Under the pieces are notes generated by a model. The model had not been told where the DNA came from. It ran no database searches and saw only the letters and a list, made by a program, of their open reading frames with translations. Made by a program: the position numbers and the translations under genes. Below are positions 34,201 through 41,646 of a stretch of DNA of 41,646 nt, piece by piece. Numbering within the stretch: position 1 is the first letter of the stretch; each line of letters starts with the position of its first letter. Source of the stretch: Ruminococcus sp. (GTDB lineage Bacteria; Bacillota; Clostridia; Oscillospirales; Ruminococcaceae). Location: assembly GCA_017475555.1 (NCBI GenBank), contig JAFVFL010000006.1:1-41646 (forward strand). Reading direction: 5' to 3'.

Positions 34201-34231
34201 AGCTCTCTGCCGCAGCGGAGGGCTTTTTATT
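34201..34231 (+). terminator. Attenuator terminator of the pyr operon
   Basis: AGCTCTCTGC (34201-34210) and GCGGAGGGCT (34215-34224) form a ten-pair stem with two wobbles and a CGCA loop, followed by TTTTATTAT. It ends about 20 bases before the pyrR start, where a conditional terminator would be expected. Confidence 0.92.
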
Positions 34232-34252
34232 ATGTCCGGAGGAGGAAACGAG

Positions 34253-34792
34253 ATGAGCGATAAGCATATAATAATGGATTCAAAGGCGATACAGCGTGCT
34301 CTCATGCGTATTTCCTACGAGATAATCGAGAGAAACAAGGGCACTGAAGCGATCGGCGTTATCGGTATACTTTCAAGAGGCGTTTCGCTCGGCAGGAGGA
34401 TAGCTTACAAGCTTTCAGAGCTTGAGCAGACAAATATACCGTTCGGCTCGCTCGATATCACCTCGTTCCGTGACGATCTTTTACCGGAAAGACATGAGGA
34501 TATGACCGATATCCCGTTCTCTGTGCAGAACAGGCGAATCATTCTTGTTGATGATGTCCTGTTCACGGGAAGGAGCGTCCGTGCTGCGATAGATGCTGTA
34601 ATGTCGAGGGGAAGACCTCAGTCGATACAGCTTGCTGTCCTTGTGGACCGTGGGCATCGTGAGCTGCCGATACGTCCGGATTATGTGGGGAAGAATCTTC
34701 CTACATCGCACAGTGAAATGGTAGAGGTTTCCGTTACAGAGCTTGACGGAGAGGATCAGGTCTGTATCATAGGTACAGATAGTTCATCTTAG
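34253..34792 (+). CDS. pyrR: PyrR bifunctional pyr operon regulator / uracil phosphoribosyltransferase
   Basis: About 179 residues with the type I phosphoribosyltransferase fold. The PRPP loop is RIILVDDVLFTGRSVRAA, and LDITSFRDDL, LAVLVDRGHRELPIRPDYVGKN are PyrR-specific stretches. It binds the operon's own leader RNA and also makes UMP from uracil and PRPP. ATG 34253 lies seven bases from GGAGG; the upstream in-frame ATG at 34232 overlaps the attenuator T run and has no ribosome binding site. It is the first gene of the operon, as in Bacillus. Confidence 0.97.
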   Translation: MSDKHIIMDSKAIQRALMRISYEIIERNKGTEAIGVIGILSRGVSLGRRIAYKLSELEQTNIPFGSLDITSFRDDLLPERHEDMTDIPFSVQNRRIILVDDVLFTGRSVRAAIDAVMSRGRPQSIQLAVLVDRGHRELPIRPDYVGKNLPTSHSEMVEVSVTELDGEDQVCIIGTDSSS

Positions 34793-34805
34793 AGGAGGTC
34801 ATAGT

Positions 34806-36092
34806 ATGCAGGATAAACCTACAATACTCATCAAGAACATCAGGGCTGTCGATACGATAAGCGACAGACTGACAGACGTATTTATTTCAGACGGAAAGAT
34901 ACAGGAGATAGCTCCGACCATACACGCCGGGGCTGACGAGGTCATTGACGGAACAGACCTTACGCTCATGCCGTCCCTGTTCGATATGCACGTTCATTTC
35001 CGTGACCCCGGGCAGACTGACAAGGAGGATATCCTTACCGGAACGGCTGCCGCACTTGCCGGAGGTGTCACAGGTGTGCTCGCAATGCCGAATACCGTAC
35101 CGCCGTGCGATAATCCGGATACCATAAGATACATCATCGACAAGGCTAAGGACACCGGAGTTGATGTTTACCCGGTCGGCTGCATAACAAACGGTATGAG
35201 AGGAGAGGGACTGTGCGACTACGAGGCTCTTAAAGAAGCGGGCTGCATTTGTATCTCAGACGACGGCAGACCGGTCGAAAATGCTGAAAATATGCGCAGG
35301 GCTTTGGAGCTTTCAAACGAGAACGGACTTCTTGTAGCTTCACACTGCGAGGATCTGAGCATTATAAACGGCGGTATCATGAACAAGGGTACAGTTTCCA
35401 GAAAGCTCGGTGTAAAGGGCATGGACAGGGCGTCGGAGGACTATATAACCGCACGTGAGATGATACTTGCTTCATCTGTCGGTGCAAGGATACACATTTG
35501 TCACGTTTCGACTGAGGGCAGCACGGCAATGATACGCTTTGCAAAGTCGAGAGGCGTGAGAGTGACCTGTGAGACTGCACCGCATTATTTCATGCTGACT
35601 GACAAGCTTCTTGAAAAGAGAGACGCTTACTACCGCATGAATCCGCCGCTGCGTACTCCGCACGACGTAAAGGCTATAATCGAAGGCATAAAGGATGGGA
35701 CAATCGACTGCATAATCACCGACCATGCACCGCATACTGATGAACAGAAAGCCAACTTTGAGACTGCACCCAACGGCGTTGTGGGGCTTGAGACATCACT
35801 TGCGGCTTCGCTTACTGCACTTTATCACACCGGAGAGGTGCCGCTGAGGAGGATAATCGAGCTTATGTGCGTAAATCCGAGGCGTATACTCGGACTTGAG
35901 GTCCCGGCGGTACAGGTCGGCAGCACAGCAGACCTCGTTATAGCAGACCTTGACAGAAAGTGGACAGTTGACCCGGCAAAGCTCCACTCAAAGTCACACA
36001 ACACAGTATTCAAGGGCATGACGCTTACCGGAAAGCCCGTGATAACAATATCAAAGGGTATCATAAGATACGACGAAAGGAAGGAAAAATAA
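34806..36092 (+). CDS. pyrC: Dihydroorotase
   Basis: A 428-residue amidohydrolase that closes carbamoyl-aspartate to dihydroorotate, the third step of UMP synthesis. Zinc ligands are in DMHVHFRDPG (His62, His64), SHCED, HICHVST and the catalytic TDHAPHT. The class I form, with the N- and C-terminal small beta domain, is typical of Gram-positive bacteria. GAGGAGG lies before the ATG. The stop overlaps the pyrF start by one base (TAATG). Confidence 0.98.
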   Translation: MQDKPTILIKNIRAVDTISDRLTDVFISDGKIQEIAPTIHAGADEVIDGTDLTLMPSLFDMHVHFRDPGQTDKEDILTGTAAALAGGVTGVLAMPNTVPPCDNPDTIRYIIDKAKDTGVDVYPVGCITNGMRGEGLCDYEALKEAGCICISDDGRPVENAENMRRALELSNENGLLVASHCEDLSIINGGIMNKGTVSRKLGVKGMDRASEDYITAREMILASSVGARIHICHVSTEGSTAMIRFAKSRGVRVTCETAPHYFMLTDKLLEKRDAYYRMNPPLRTPHDVKAIIEGIKDGTIDCIITDHAPHTDEQKANFETAPNGVVGLETSLAASLTALYHTGEVPLRRIIELMCVNPRRILGLEVPAVQVGSTADLVIADLDRKWTVDPAKLHSKSHNTVFKGMTLTGKPVITISKGIIRYDERKEK

Positions 36093-37024
36093 TGTCATTT
36101 GACAGACTTATTTCAAGAATTATTGAACTTAAAAATCCGACTGTAGTGGGGCTTGACCCTAAGCTGGAATACGTCCCTGAGTATATCCAGAGGAAGTATC
36201 TCGAAAAGGACGGCGGAACGATAAAGGCTGCGGCAAAGGCGATTTTTGACTTCAACAAGCAGATAATCGACGAGATACATGATATTGTTCCTGCGATAAA
36301 GCCTCAGGCTGCATATTATGAGATGTACGGACATCACGGCATAAAGACGCTCGAAAAGACTATCCGTTATGCACAGCTGAGCGGAATGTTCGTCATAACT
36401 GACGGAAAGAGAAATGATATCGGAGCAACTATGCAGGCTTATACAAGTGCTCATATAGGAACTGTGAACGTTGCGGACAATGAGATTTCGCCTTTCGGTG
36501 CAGATGCACTGACAGTCAACGGATATCTCGGAACTGACGGTATATCGCCGCTTCTTGATGAGTGTAAACGCTCAGACAAGGGGATATATGTGCTTGTAAA
36601 GACCTCGAATCCGTCATCCGGTGAGCTTCAGGATATGAAGCTTGAGGACGGCAGGACAGTGTACGAGGCAATGGGAGATATGTGTGAAAAATGGGGAGCG
36701 GATACTGTCGGAAGGTATGGCTATTCGGCAGTCGGGGCAGTCGTTGGTGCGACCTATCCCGAAATGCTCACTGAGCTGAGACAGCGGCTTCCGCATACTA
36801 TGTTCCTTGTTCCGGGATACGGAGCACAGGGCGGCGGTGCAGAGGGTCTGAGAGGCGGCTTTGACGAGAATGGTCTTGGTGCGATCGTTAATTCCTCACG
36901 TGCGGTCATGTGTGCCTACAAGAAGGAGGGCTGCGACGAGACAGAGTTTGCAAAGGCGGCAAGACGTGAAGCTATCCGCATGAGAGACGATATTACTCAG
37001 TATATAAACCTTTTGAAGAGGTGA
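36092..37024 (+). CDS. pyrF: Orotidine 5'-phosphate decarboxylase (subfamily 2)
   Basis: A 310-residue TIM-barrel enzyme that decarboxylates OMP to UMP. The catalytic DGKRNDIGAT (Asp104, Lys106, Asp109) and the start NPTVVGLDPKLEYVPEY identify the long type 2 form. FLVPGYGAQGG near residue 245 closes the phosphate site. It is coupled to pyrC by a one-base overlap. The following 114-base gap before carA contains no convincing gene. Confidence 0.98.
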   Translation: MSFDRLISRIIELKNPTVVGLDPKLEYVPEYIQRKYLEKDGGTIKAAAKAIFDFNKQIIDEIHDIVPAIKPQAAYYEMYGHHGIKTLEKTIRYAQLSGMFVITDGKRNDIGATMQAYTSAHIGTVNVADNEISPFGADALTVNGYLGTDGISPLLDECKRSDKGIYVLVKTSNPSSGELQDMKLEDGRTVYEAMGDMCEKWGADTVGRYGYSAVGAVVGATYPEMLTELRQRLPHTMFLVPGYGAQGGGAEGLRGGFDENGLGAIVNSSRAVMCAYKKEGCDETEFAKAARREAIRMRDDITQYINLLKR

Positions 37025-37138
37025 TAATGCAATCAGACAGGGCGGCTGTGTACTCCGCCATGACCTGCTCTACAATGGCGTGGAGCCGGATATATTTCAT
37101 CACTTATCCGACCTCTTGAAACTAAAGGAGGAATTACA

Positions 37139-38245
37139 ATGTCACTTTTCAGACAGGCAGACAAAGCCTGGCTCATTCTTGCTGACGGCACTGTTTTTGA
37201 GGGAAAAAGCTTCGGTGCTAAGGGCAGTATCACAGGTGAGGTAGTGTTCACCACAGGTGTCACAGGTTATCAGGAGACTCTTACTGACCCAAGCTATTTC
37301 GGTCAGATAGTTGTCCAGACCTTTCCGCTCATAGGAAACTACGGTGTGAATATGCAGGATAATGAATCCACAAGGTCGTATGTCAGCGGCTATATCGTCC
37401 GGGAATGGTGCGAGGTGCCGTCAAATTTCCGGAGCGAGGGAGATGTCGGCGGTTTCCTGAAGGATCAGAATATCATCGGGCTTTATGATATCGACACAAG
37501 GCGGCTCACAAGAATAATACGTGAGACTGGTGTAATGAACGGAATGATAACTACCGAAGACCCGTCCGGGATTACCGCCGGGCTTCTCACACAGATACGT
37601 GATTATGCCGTAAAAAATGCAGTCCGCAGCGTAACTGATACCAGCACTCATACCTATTCTGACGGCGATACAGCTTTTCGTGTTGCACTTTTCGATTTCG
37701 GCTACAAGAGAAATATCCGGCAGGAGCTTGTCCGCCGGGGCTGTGAGGTAACTGTCGTTCCGGCGTATACCACAGCTGAGGAGATAAAGCAGCTTTCACC
37801 GGACGGGATAATGCTCTCCAACGGCCCCGGCGACCCGGCAGAGAATACTGAGATAATCAGCAATATCCGTGAGATACAAAAGCTTGGGATACCGATTTTC
37901 GGCATTTGCCTCGGTCATCAGCTAATGGCACTTGCCAACGGTGCAGCAACTGAAAAGCTGAAGTACGGACACAGAGGTGCAAATCAGCCGGTCATCGACC
38001 TTGACAGCGGACTTACCTACGTCACGAGCCAGAACCACGGCTATGCAGTCATCGGTGACACCATATCCCCGGAGATAGGCAGAGTTTCCCATATCAACGC
38101 CAATGACAAGACCTGTGAGGGTATCAGATACACAGCGGTCAACGCATTTACTGTGCAGTTCCACCCGGAGGCACACGGCGGACCGCTCGACACAGCGTAT
38201 CTGTTCGACGAGTTCATTGAGCGTATGAGAAAGGAGGCTGAGTGA
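37139..38245 (+). CDS. carA: Carbamoyl-phosphate synthase, small (glutaminase) subunit
   Basis: A 368-residue glutamine amidotransferase that supplies ammonia to CarB for carbamoyl phosphate. The class I triad is Cys257 (FGICLGHQ), His342 and Glu344 (QFHPEAHGGP). The N-terminal CarA domain reads GAKGSITGEVVF...TGYQETLTDPSYFGQIV. AAAGGAGG lies before the ATG. It is one base from carB. Confidence 0.98.
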   Translation: MSLFRQADKAWLILADGTVFEGKSFGAKGSITGEVVFTTGVTGYQETLTDPSYFGQIVVQTFPLIGNYGVNMQDNESTRSYVSGYIVREWCEVPSNFRSEGDVGGFLKDQNIIGLYDIDTRRLTRIIRETGVMNGMITTEDPSGITAGLLTQIRDYAVKNAVRSVTDTSTHTYSDGDTAFRVALFDFGYKRNIRQELVRRGCEVTVVPAYTTAEEIKQLSPDGIMLSNGPGDPAENTEIISNIREIQKLGIPIFGICLGHQLMALANGAATEKLKYGHRGANQPVIDLDSGLTYVTSQNHGYAVIGDTISPEIGRVSHINANDKTCEGIRYTAVNAFTVQFHPEAHGGPLDTAYLFDEFIERMRKEAE

Positions 38246-38246
38246 T

Positions 38247-41200
38247 ATGCCGCTGAGAAAGGATATTAAAAAGGTACTTGTTATCGGCTCAGGCCCGATA
38301 GTCATCGGTCAGGCAGCAGAGTTTGATTATGCGGGAACACAGGCGTGCAGAGCGTTGAAGCAGGAGGGACTTGAGGTCGTTCTTGTGAACTCAAACCCGG
38401 CAACTATCATGACGGACAAGGCTATGGCGGATAAGGTATATATCGAGCCGCTGACGCTTGACGTTGTGAAGCGTATCATCGAGCTTGAAAAGCCGGACAG
38501 TCTGCTCTCTACTCTCGGAGGTCAGACCGGACTTACTCTTTCCATGCAGCTTGCTGAGGAGGGATTCCTTGATTCGCATGATGTGAAGCTTCTTGGTGCA
38601 GACCCGCTGACTATCCATAAGGCTGAGGACAGGCAGGCATTCAAGGACACTATGGAGAAGATAGGCGAGCCGTGTATCCCGTCAAAGGTCGTTGAGACGG
38701 TCGAGGACGCACTTGATTTTGCTGAGACTATCAGCTATCCGGTCATAGTACGCCCGGCATTTACACTCGGCGGTACCGGCGGAGGTATCGCACAGAATGA
38801 AGCTGAGCTGCATGAGATCGCTACAAACGGACTGCGGCTTTCTCCGATAACGCAGATACTCGTTGAGAAGTGCATAAGCGGCTGGAAGGAGATAGAGTTT
38901 GAGGTCATACGTGATGCAAAGGGCAACGTCATAACTGTCTGCTCTATGGAAAACTTCGACCCCGTGGGAGTTCATACCGGCGACAGTATAGTTATCGCAC
39001 CGGCTGTAACTCTTTCGGACAGGGAGTATCAGATGCTACGTACAGCGGCAATAAACATCATCAAGGAGCTCAAGGTCGAGGGCGGCTGCAATTGTCAGTT
39101 CGCACTTCACCCGACAAGCTTTGAGTACGCTGTTATCGAGGTAAACCCCAGAGTTTCACGCTCATCTGCACTCGCTTCAAAGGCGACCGGATATCCTATT
39201 GCAAAAACTGCGGCTAAGATCGCAGTCGGCTATACTCTTGACGAGATAATCAATCAGGTCACCGGAAAGACCTATGCGTGCTTTGAGCCGGCTCTTGACT
39301 ACGTTGTAATCAAGTTTCCGAAGTGGGCATTTGATAAGTTCGTGTACGCAAAGAGAAGCCTCGGCACTCAGATGAAGGCTACCGGAGAGGTCATGGCTAT
39401 CGGAACGAGCTTTGAGCAGGCCATGATGAAGGCGGTACGCTCGATTGAGCTTGGTCTTGATACGATGAATCTGAAAAAGCTCGAAAAGCTTACTGATGAT
39501 GAGGTCGTACAGAAGCTTCACGATGTTGATGATGAGCGTTCGTTCGTGGTATTTGAAGCACTGAAAAGGGGAGTTTCTCCGGAAAAGATACATGAGATAA
39601 CCATGATAGACAACTGGTTCCTGTATAAGCTTCTCAACCTTGCGGAGCTGGAAAAATGGCTCGCAGAGGGTGAGCTTACTGAGGAAAAGTACCGTACTGC
39701 GAAGAAGTACGGCTACCTTGACAGAACGATAGAGCGGCTCTCAGGTCAGAGCTGTCCTATGCACCAGAGTGCGGTGTATAAAATGGTCGATACCTGTGCA
39801 GGTGAGTTCAAGGCAGAAACTCCGTATTTCTACTCGACCTTTGATGAGGAGAATGAGGCTGCGGAGTTCATTGAGCACCAGAATACAGGCAAAAAGAAGG
39901 TCATCGTTTTCGGCTCCGGGCCTATCCGCATAGGACAGGGAATAGAGTTTGACTACTGCTCAGTGCATTGTGTATGGAGTCTGAAGCAGCTCGGATATGA
40001 GGCTGTGATATGCAACAATAACCCGGAGACTGTATCGACGGATTTCGATACTGGTGACAGGCTTTATTTTGACCCGCTGACGCCTGAGGACGTAAGGTCG
40101 ATAATCGAGACTGAAAAGCCGTATGGAGTTGTTGTCCAGTTCGGCGGACAGACAGCGATAAAGCTGACGAGGTATCTTTCTGATATGGGAGTGCGTATCC
40201 TTGGAACCTCTGCTGATATGATAGACGCCGCTGAGGACAGGGAGAGGTTTGATGAGGTGCTTGAACGCTGCAGTATACCCCGCCCGGCAGGACATACTGT
40301 AATGACTACAGAGGAGGCAGTTGCTGCGGCTGAGGATCTTGGATATCCTGTGCTGCTGCGTCCTTCATACGTGCTTGGCGGACAGAATATGATAATCGCT
40401 CACTCAAGGGCTGATGTTATCGAGTATATGGGCATAATCACAAGCCATATGATAGAAAATCCGGTGCTTATCGACAAGTATATGATGGGTACTGAGGTAG
40501 AGGTGGATGCGATCTGCGACGGCGAGGACTTCCTTATCCCTGGCATAATGGAGCACATCGAGAGGGCTGGAGTCCATTCCGGTGACTCAATATCCATTTA
40601 TCCGGCACAGCACCTTTCAGAGCGTATCAAGCGTATCATTGTCGAGTACACAAGAAAGCTTGCAAAGGAGCTTAATGTGATAGGTCTTGTCAATATCCAG
40701 TACGTTGTGTACAATCACGAGGTCTATGTAATAGAGGTGAACCCTCGCTCCTCACGTACTGTACCTTATATAAGCAAGGTCACGGGTATCCCGATGGTTG
40801 ATATCGCAACGAGGATAATGTTTGGTGAAAAGCTGCGTGATATGGGATATGAGAGCGGACTTCACCCGGCAGGGGAGTACGTTGCGGTAAAGGTACCTGT
40901 GTTCAGCTTCGAGAAGCTTACTGACGTTGACACAATGCTTGGACCTGAGATGAAGTCTACCGGTGAGTGTCTGGGTATCGGGCGGAATCTTGAGGACGCA
41001 CTGCTCAAGGGGCTAACGGCAGCCGGATTTGACCTGAAGCGTGAGGGCGGCGTCCTGATATCCGTCAGGGATTCAGATAAGCAGGAGATACTTCCGATCG
41101 CAGATAAATTCGAGCGTATGGGCTTTGAGCTTTACGCAACGTCAGGTACTCAGAGCGTACTGCACAGAAATATGATCGCAGCGAATCTTGTGAGAAAGAT

Positions 41201-41438
41201 ATCCGAGGGTGAGCCGAATGCGGTGACTCTGCTTGAAAGCGGAAAGATACACTATGTTATCTCGACATCAGCAAAGGGCAGACTTCCTGAGCGTGACAGC
41301 GTAAAAATGAGGAGGAAATCCATAGAACGCTCGATTTGCAGTCTTACAGCGATAGATACTGCAAAGGCACTTGCAAAGGTGCTTGAATCAGGCAGGACTA
41401 TCAACGATGTAGAGCTTGTGGATATTACTAAGATATGA
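38247..41438 (+). CDS. carB: Carbamoyl-phosphate synthase, large subunit
   Basis: A 1063-residue enzyme made of two homologous ATP-grasp halves (about 1-545 and 546-930), each with a GSGPIVIGQ/GSGPIRIGQ start and a metal-binding ATP site, plus a C-terminal regulatory MGS-like domain (about 935-1063). The first half makes carboxyphosphate and carbamate; the second phosphorylates carbamate. The MGS-like domain is where UMP usually inhibits. GGAGG nine bases upstream of the ATG lies in the end of carA, so the two are coupled. A UUCG-capped terminator follows, closing the operon. Confidence 0.98.
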   Translation: MPLRKDIKKVLVIGSGPIVIGQAAEFDYAGTQACRALKQEGLEVVLVNSNPATIMTDKAMADKVYIEPLTLDVVKRIIELEKPDSLLSTLGGQTGLTLSMQLAEEGFLDSHDVKLLGADPLTIHKAEDRQAFKDTMEKIGEPCIPSKVVETVEDALDFAETISYPVIVRPAFTLGGTGGGIAQNEAELHEIATNGLRLSPITQILVEKCISGWKEIEFEVIRDAKGNVITVCSMENFDPVGVHTGDSIVIAPAVTLSDREYQMLRTAAINIIKELKVEGGCNCQFALHPTSFEYAVIEVNPRVSRSSALASKATGYPIAKTAAKIAVGYTLDEIINQVTGKTYACFEPALDYVVIKFPKWAFDKFVYAKRSLGTQMKATGEVMAIGTSFEQAMMKAVRSIELGLDTMNLKKLEKLTDDEVVQKLHDVDDERSFVVFEALKRGVSPEKIHEITMIDNWFLYKLLNLAELEKWLAEGELTEEKYRTAKKYGYLDRTIERLSGQSCPMHQSAVYKMVDTCAGEFKAETPYFYSTFDEENEAAEFIEHQNTGKKKVIVFGSGPIRIGQGIEFDYCSVHCVWSLKQLGYEAVICNNNPETVSTDFDTGDRLYFDPLTPEDVRSIIETEKPYGVVVQFGGQTAIKLTRYLSDMGVRILGTSADMIDAAEDRERFDEVLERCSIPRPAGHTVMTTEEAVAAAEDLGYPVLLRPSYVLGGQNMIIAHSRADVIEYMGIITSHMIENPVLIDKYMMGTEVEVDAICDGEDFLIPGIMEHIERAGVHSGDSISIYPAQHLSERIKRIIVEYTRKLAKELNVIGLVNIQYVVYNHEVYVIEVNPRSSRTVPYISKVTGIPMVDIATRIMFGEKLRDMGYESGLHPAGEYVAVKVPVFSFEKLTDVDTMLGPEMKSTGECLGIGRNLEDALLKGLTAAGFDLKREGGVLISVRDSDKQEILPIADKFERMGFELYATSGTQSVLHRNMIAANLVRKISEGEPNAVTLLESGKIHYVISTSAKGRLPERDSVKMRRKSIERSICSLTAIDTAKALAKVLESGRTINDVELVDITKI

Positions 41439-41444
41439 TTTTCC

Positions 41445-41480
41445 GGACATCTCTGCTTCGGCAGGGATGTCCTTAATAAT
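41445..41480 (+). terminator. Terminator of the pyr operon
   Basis: GGACATCTCTGC (41445-41456) and GCAGGGATGTCC (41461-41472) form a twelve-pair stem with one wobble and a UUCG tetraloop, followed by TTAATAATAA. Confidence 0.9.
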
Positions 41481-41491
41481 AAACTATTAAT

Positions 41492-41609
41492 TGATCCCCG
41501 TGAATTAATGGAAAGTTGTAAAATAAAATGACACAATAAAAAAGATGACTCAAAGTGAAACATATGGTATAATGTAAGTGACCAAACAAACACAACCATA
41601 GGGGGATCA
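41492..41609. repeat. Inverted repeat flanking the putative IS leader
   Basis: TGATCCCC (41492-41499) is repeated inverted as GGGGATCA (41602-41609). The right copy overlaps the ribosome binding site of the downstream partial gene. It may mark the outer end of an insertion element or a translation-blocking structure in its leader. Confidence 0.35.
41545..41573 (+). promoter_or_regulatory. Promoter of the right-edge gene
   Basis: ATGACT (41545-41550), a 17-base spacer and a perfect TATAAT (41568-41573) precede the partial gene by about 39 bases. The -35 box is weak. Confidence 0.5.
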
Positions 41610-41611
41610 CA

Positions 41612-41646
41612 ATGAGTCACTTAGATTATACAACAAAAAGCAAGAA
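41612..41646 (+). CDS. Start of a putative transposase (IS30-like), cut by the window edge
   Basis: Only the first 11 complete codons are visible, reading MSHLDYTTKSK. The basic, Lys/Thr-rich beginning is like the N-terminus of IS30-family transposases in Clostridia, but 11 residues cannot prove it. AGGGGG lies a few bases before the ATG. The AT-rich surrounding sequence and the inverted repeat fit an insertion element after the pyr operon. Confidence 0.4.
   Translation, partial: MSHLDYTTKSK

Noticed and set aside
41445..41472. Terminal inverted repeat of the right-edge IS element
   Set aside because: The hairpin has a UUCG loop and follows carB directly, so it is a terminator and not an element end.

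Overview
The window comes from a fibre-degrading gut or rumen Clostridia close to Ruminococcus (Oscillospiraceae). The evidence is moderate GC, sigma-A type promoters with 17-base spacers, strong GGAGG ribosome binding sites, and two large secreted xylan-degrading enzymes that carry cellulosomal dockerin modules. It also has the Gram-positive cluster hprK-murB-rapZ-whiA-dnaE. No phage or CRISPR is visible. The only mobile-element signal is the first codons of a putative IS transposase at the right edge.

Left part (1-6232, all minus strand): the start of an unidentified gene, a tRNA-Ser(CGA), an ECF sigma factor translationally coupled to a single-pass membrane protein (probable anti-sigma factor), and a GH10 xylanase with two CBM22-like modules, a CBM9-like region and a dockerin. 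Centre-left (6293-18575, minus strand) is a closely packed co-directional block. In transcription order it is rpe, three Rnf-derived membrane subunits (D-, E- and A-like), a membrane-anchored DUF4015-like protein, hprK, murB, rapZ, whiA, dnaE and a TtcA-like tRNA thiolase. The GH10 gene follows only 60 bases later. A matched pair of divergent promoters separates rpe from pta.

Centre (18772-23757): pta with a strong terminator, then a single-gene unit for a GH30 subfamily 8-like glucuronoxylanase-CBM22-dockerin-SGNH esterase, then a convergent Thr/Ala-rich surface protein with an SPKTG sorting motif. Right part (23891-41438, mostly plus strand): a promoter and a long hairpin-rich leader in front of RNase J, gdpP, rplI, dnaB, tilS and ftsH. 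A DUF1893 gene on the opposite strand follows. Last is a pyrimidine operon (pyrR-pyrC-pyrF-carA-carB) preceded by a recognisable PyrR attenuator.

The genes combine xylan breakdown (GH10, GH30, esterase) with carbon signalling (HprK), pentose phosphate (Rpe) and acetate (Pta) metabolism, and housekeeping replication, RNA decay, c-di-AMP turnover and UMP synthesis. The most unusual element is the Rnf-derived D-E-A trio. It keeps the membrane folds, but three of the four cysteines that hold the intramembrane iron-sulfur cluster in Rnf/Nqr are serine, and no clear flavin-attachment motif is seen in the D subunit. RnfB, RnfC and RnfG are absent nearby. It may be a repurposed, non-redox Rnf descendant. 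Second in interest is gdpP, whose first membrane helix can only be translated from a CTG codon.
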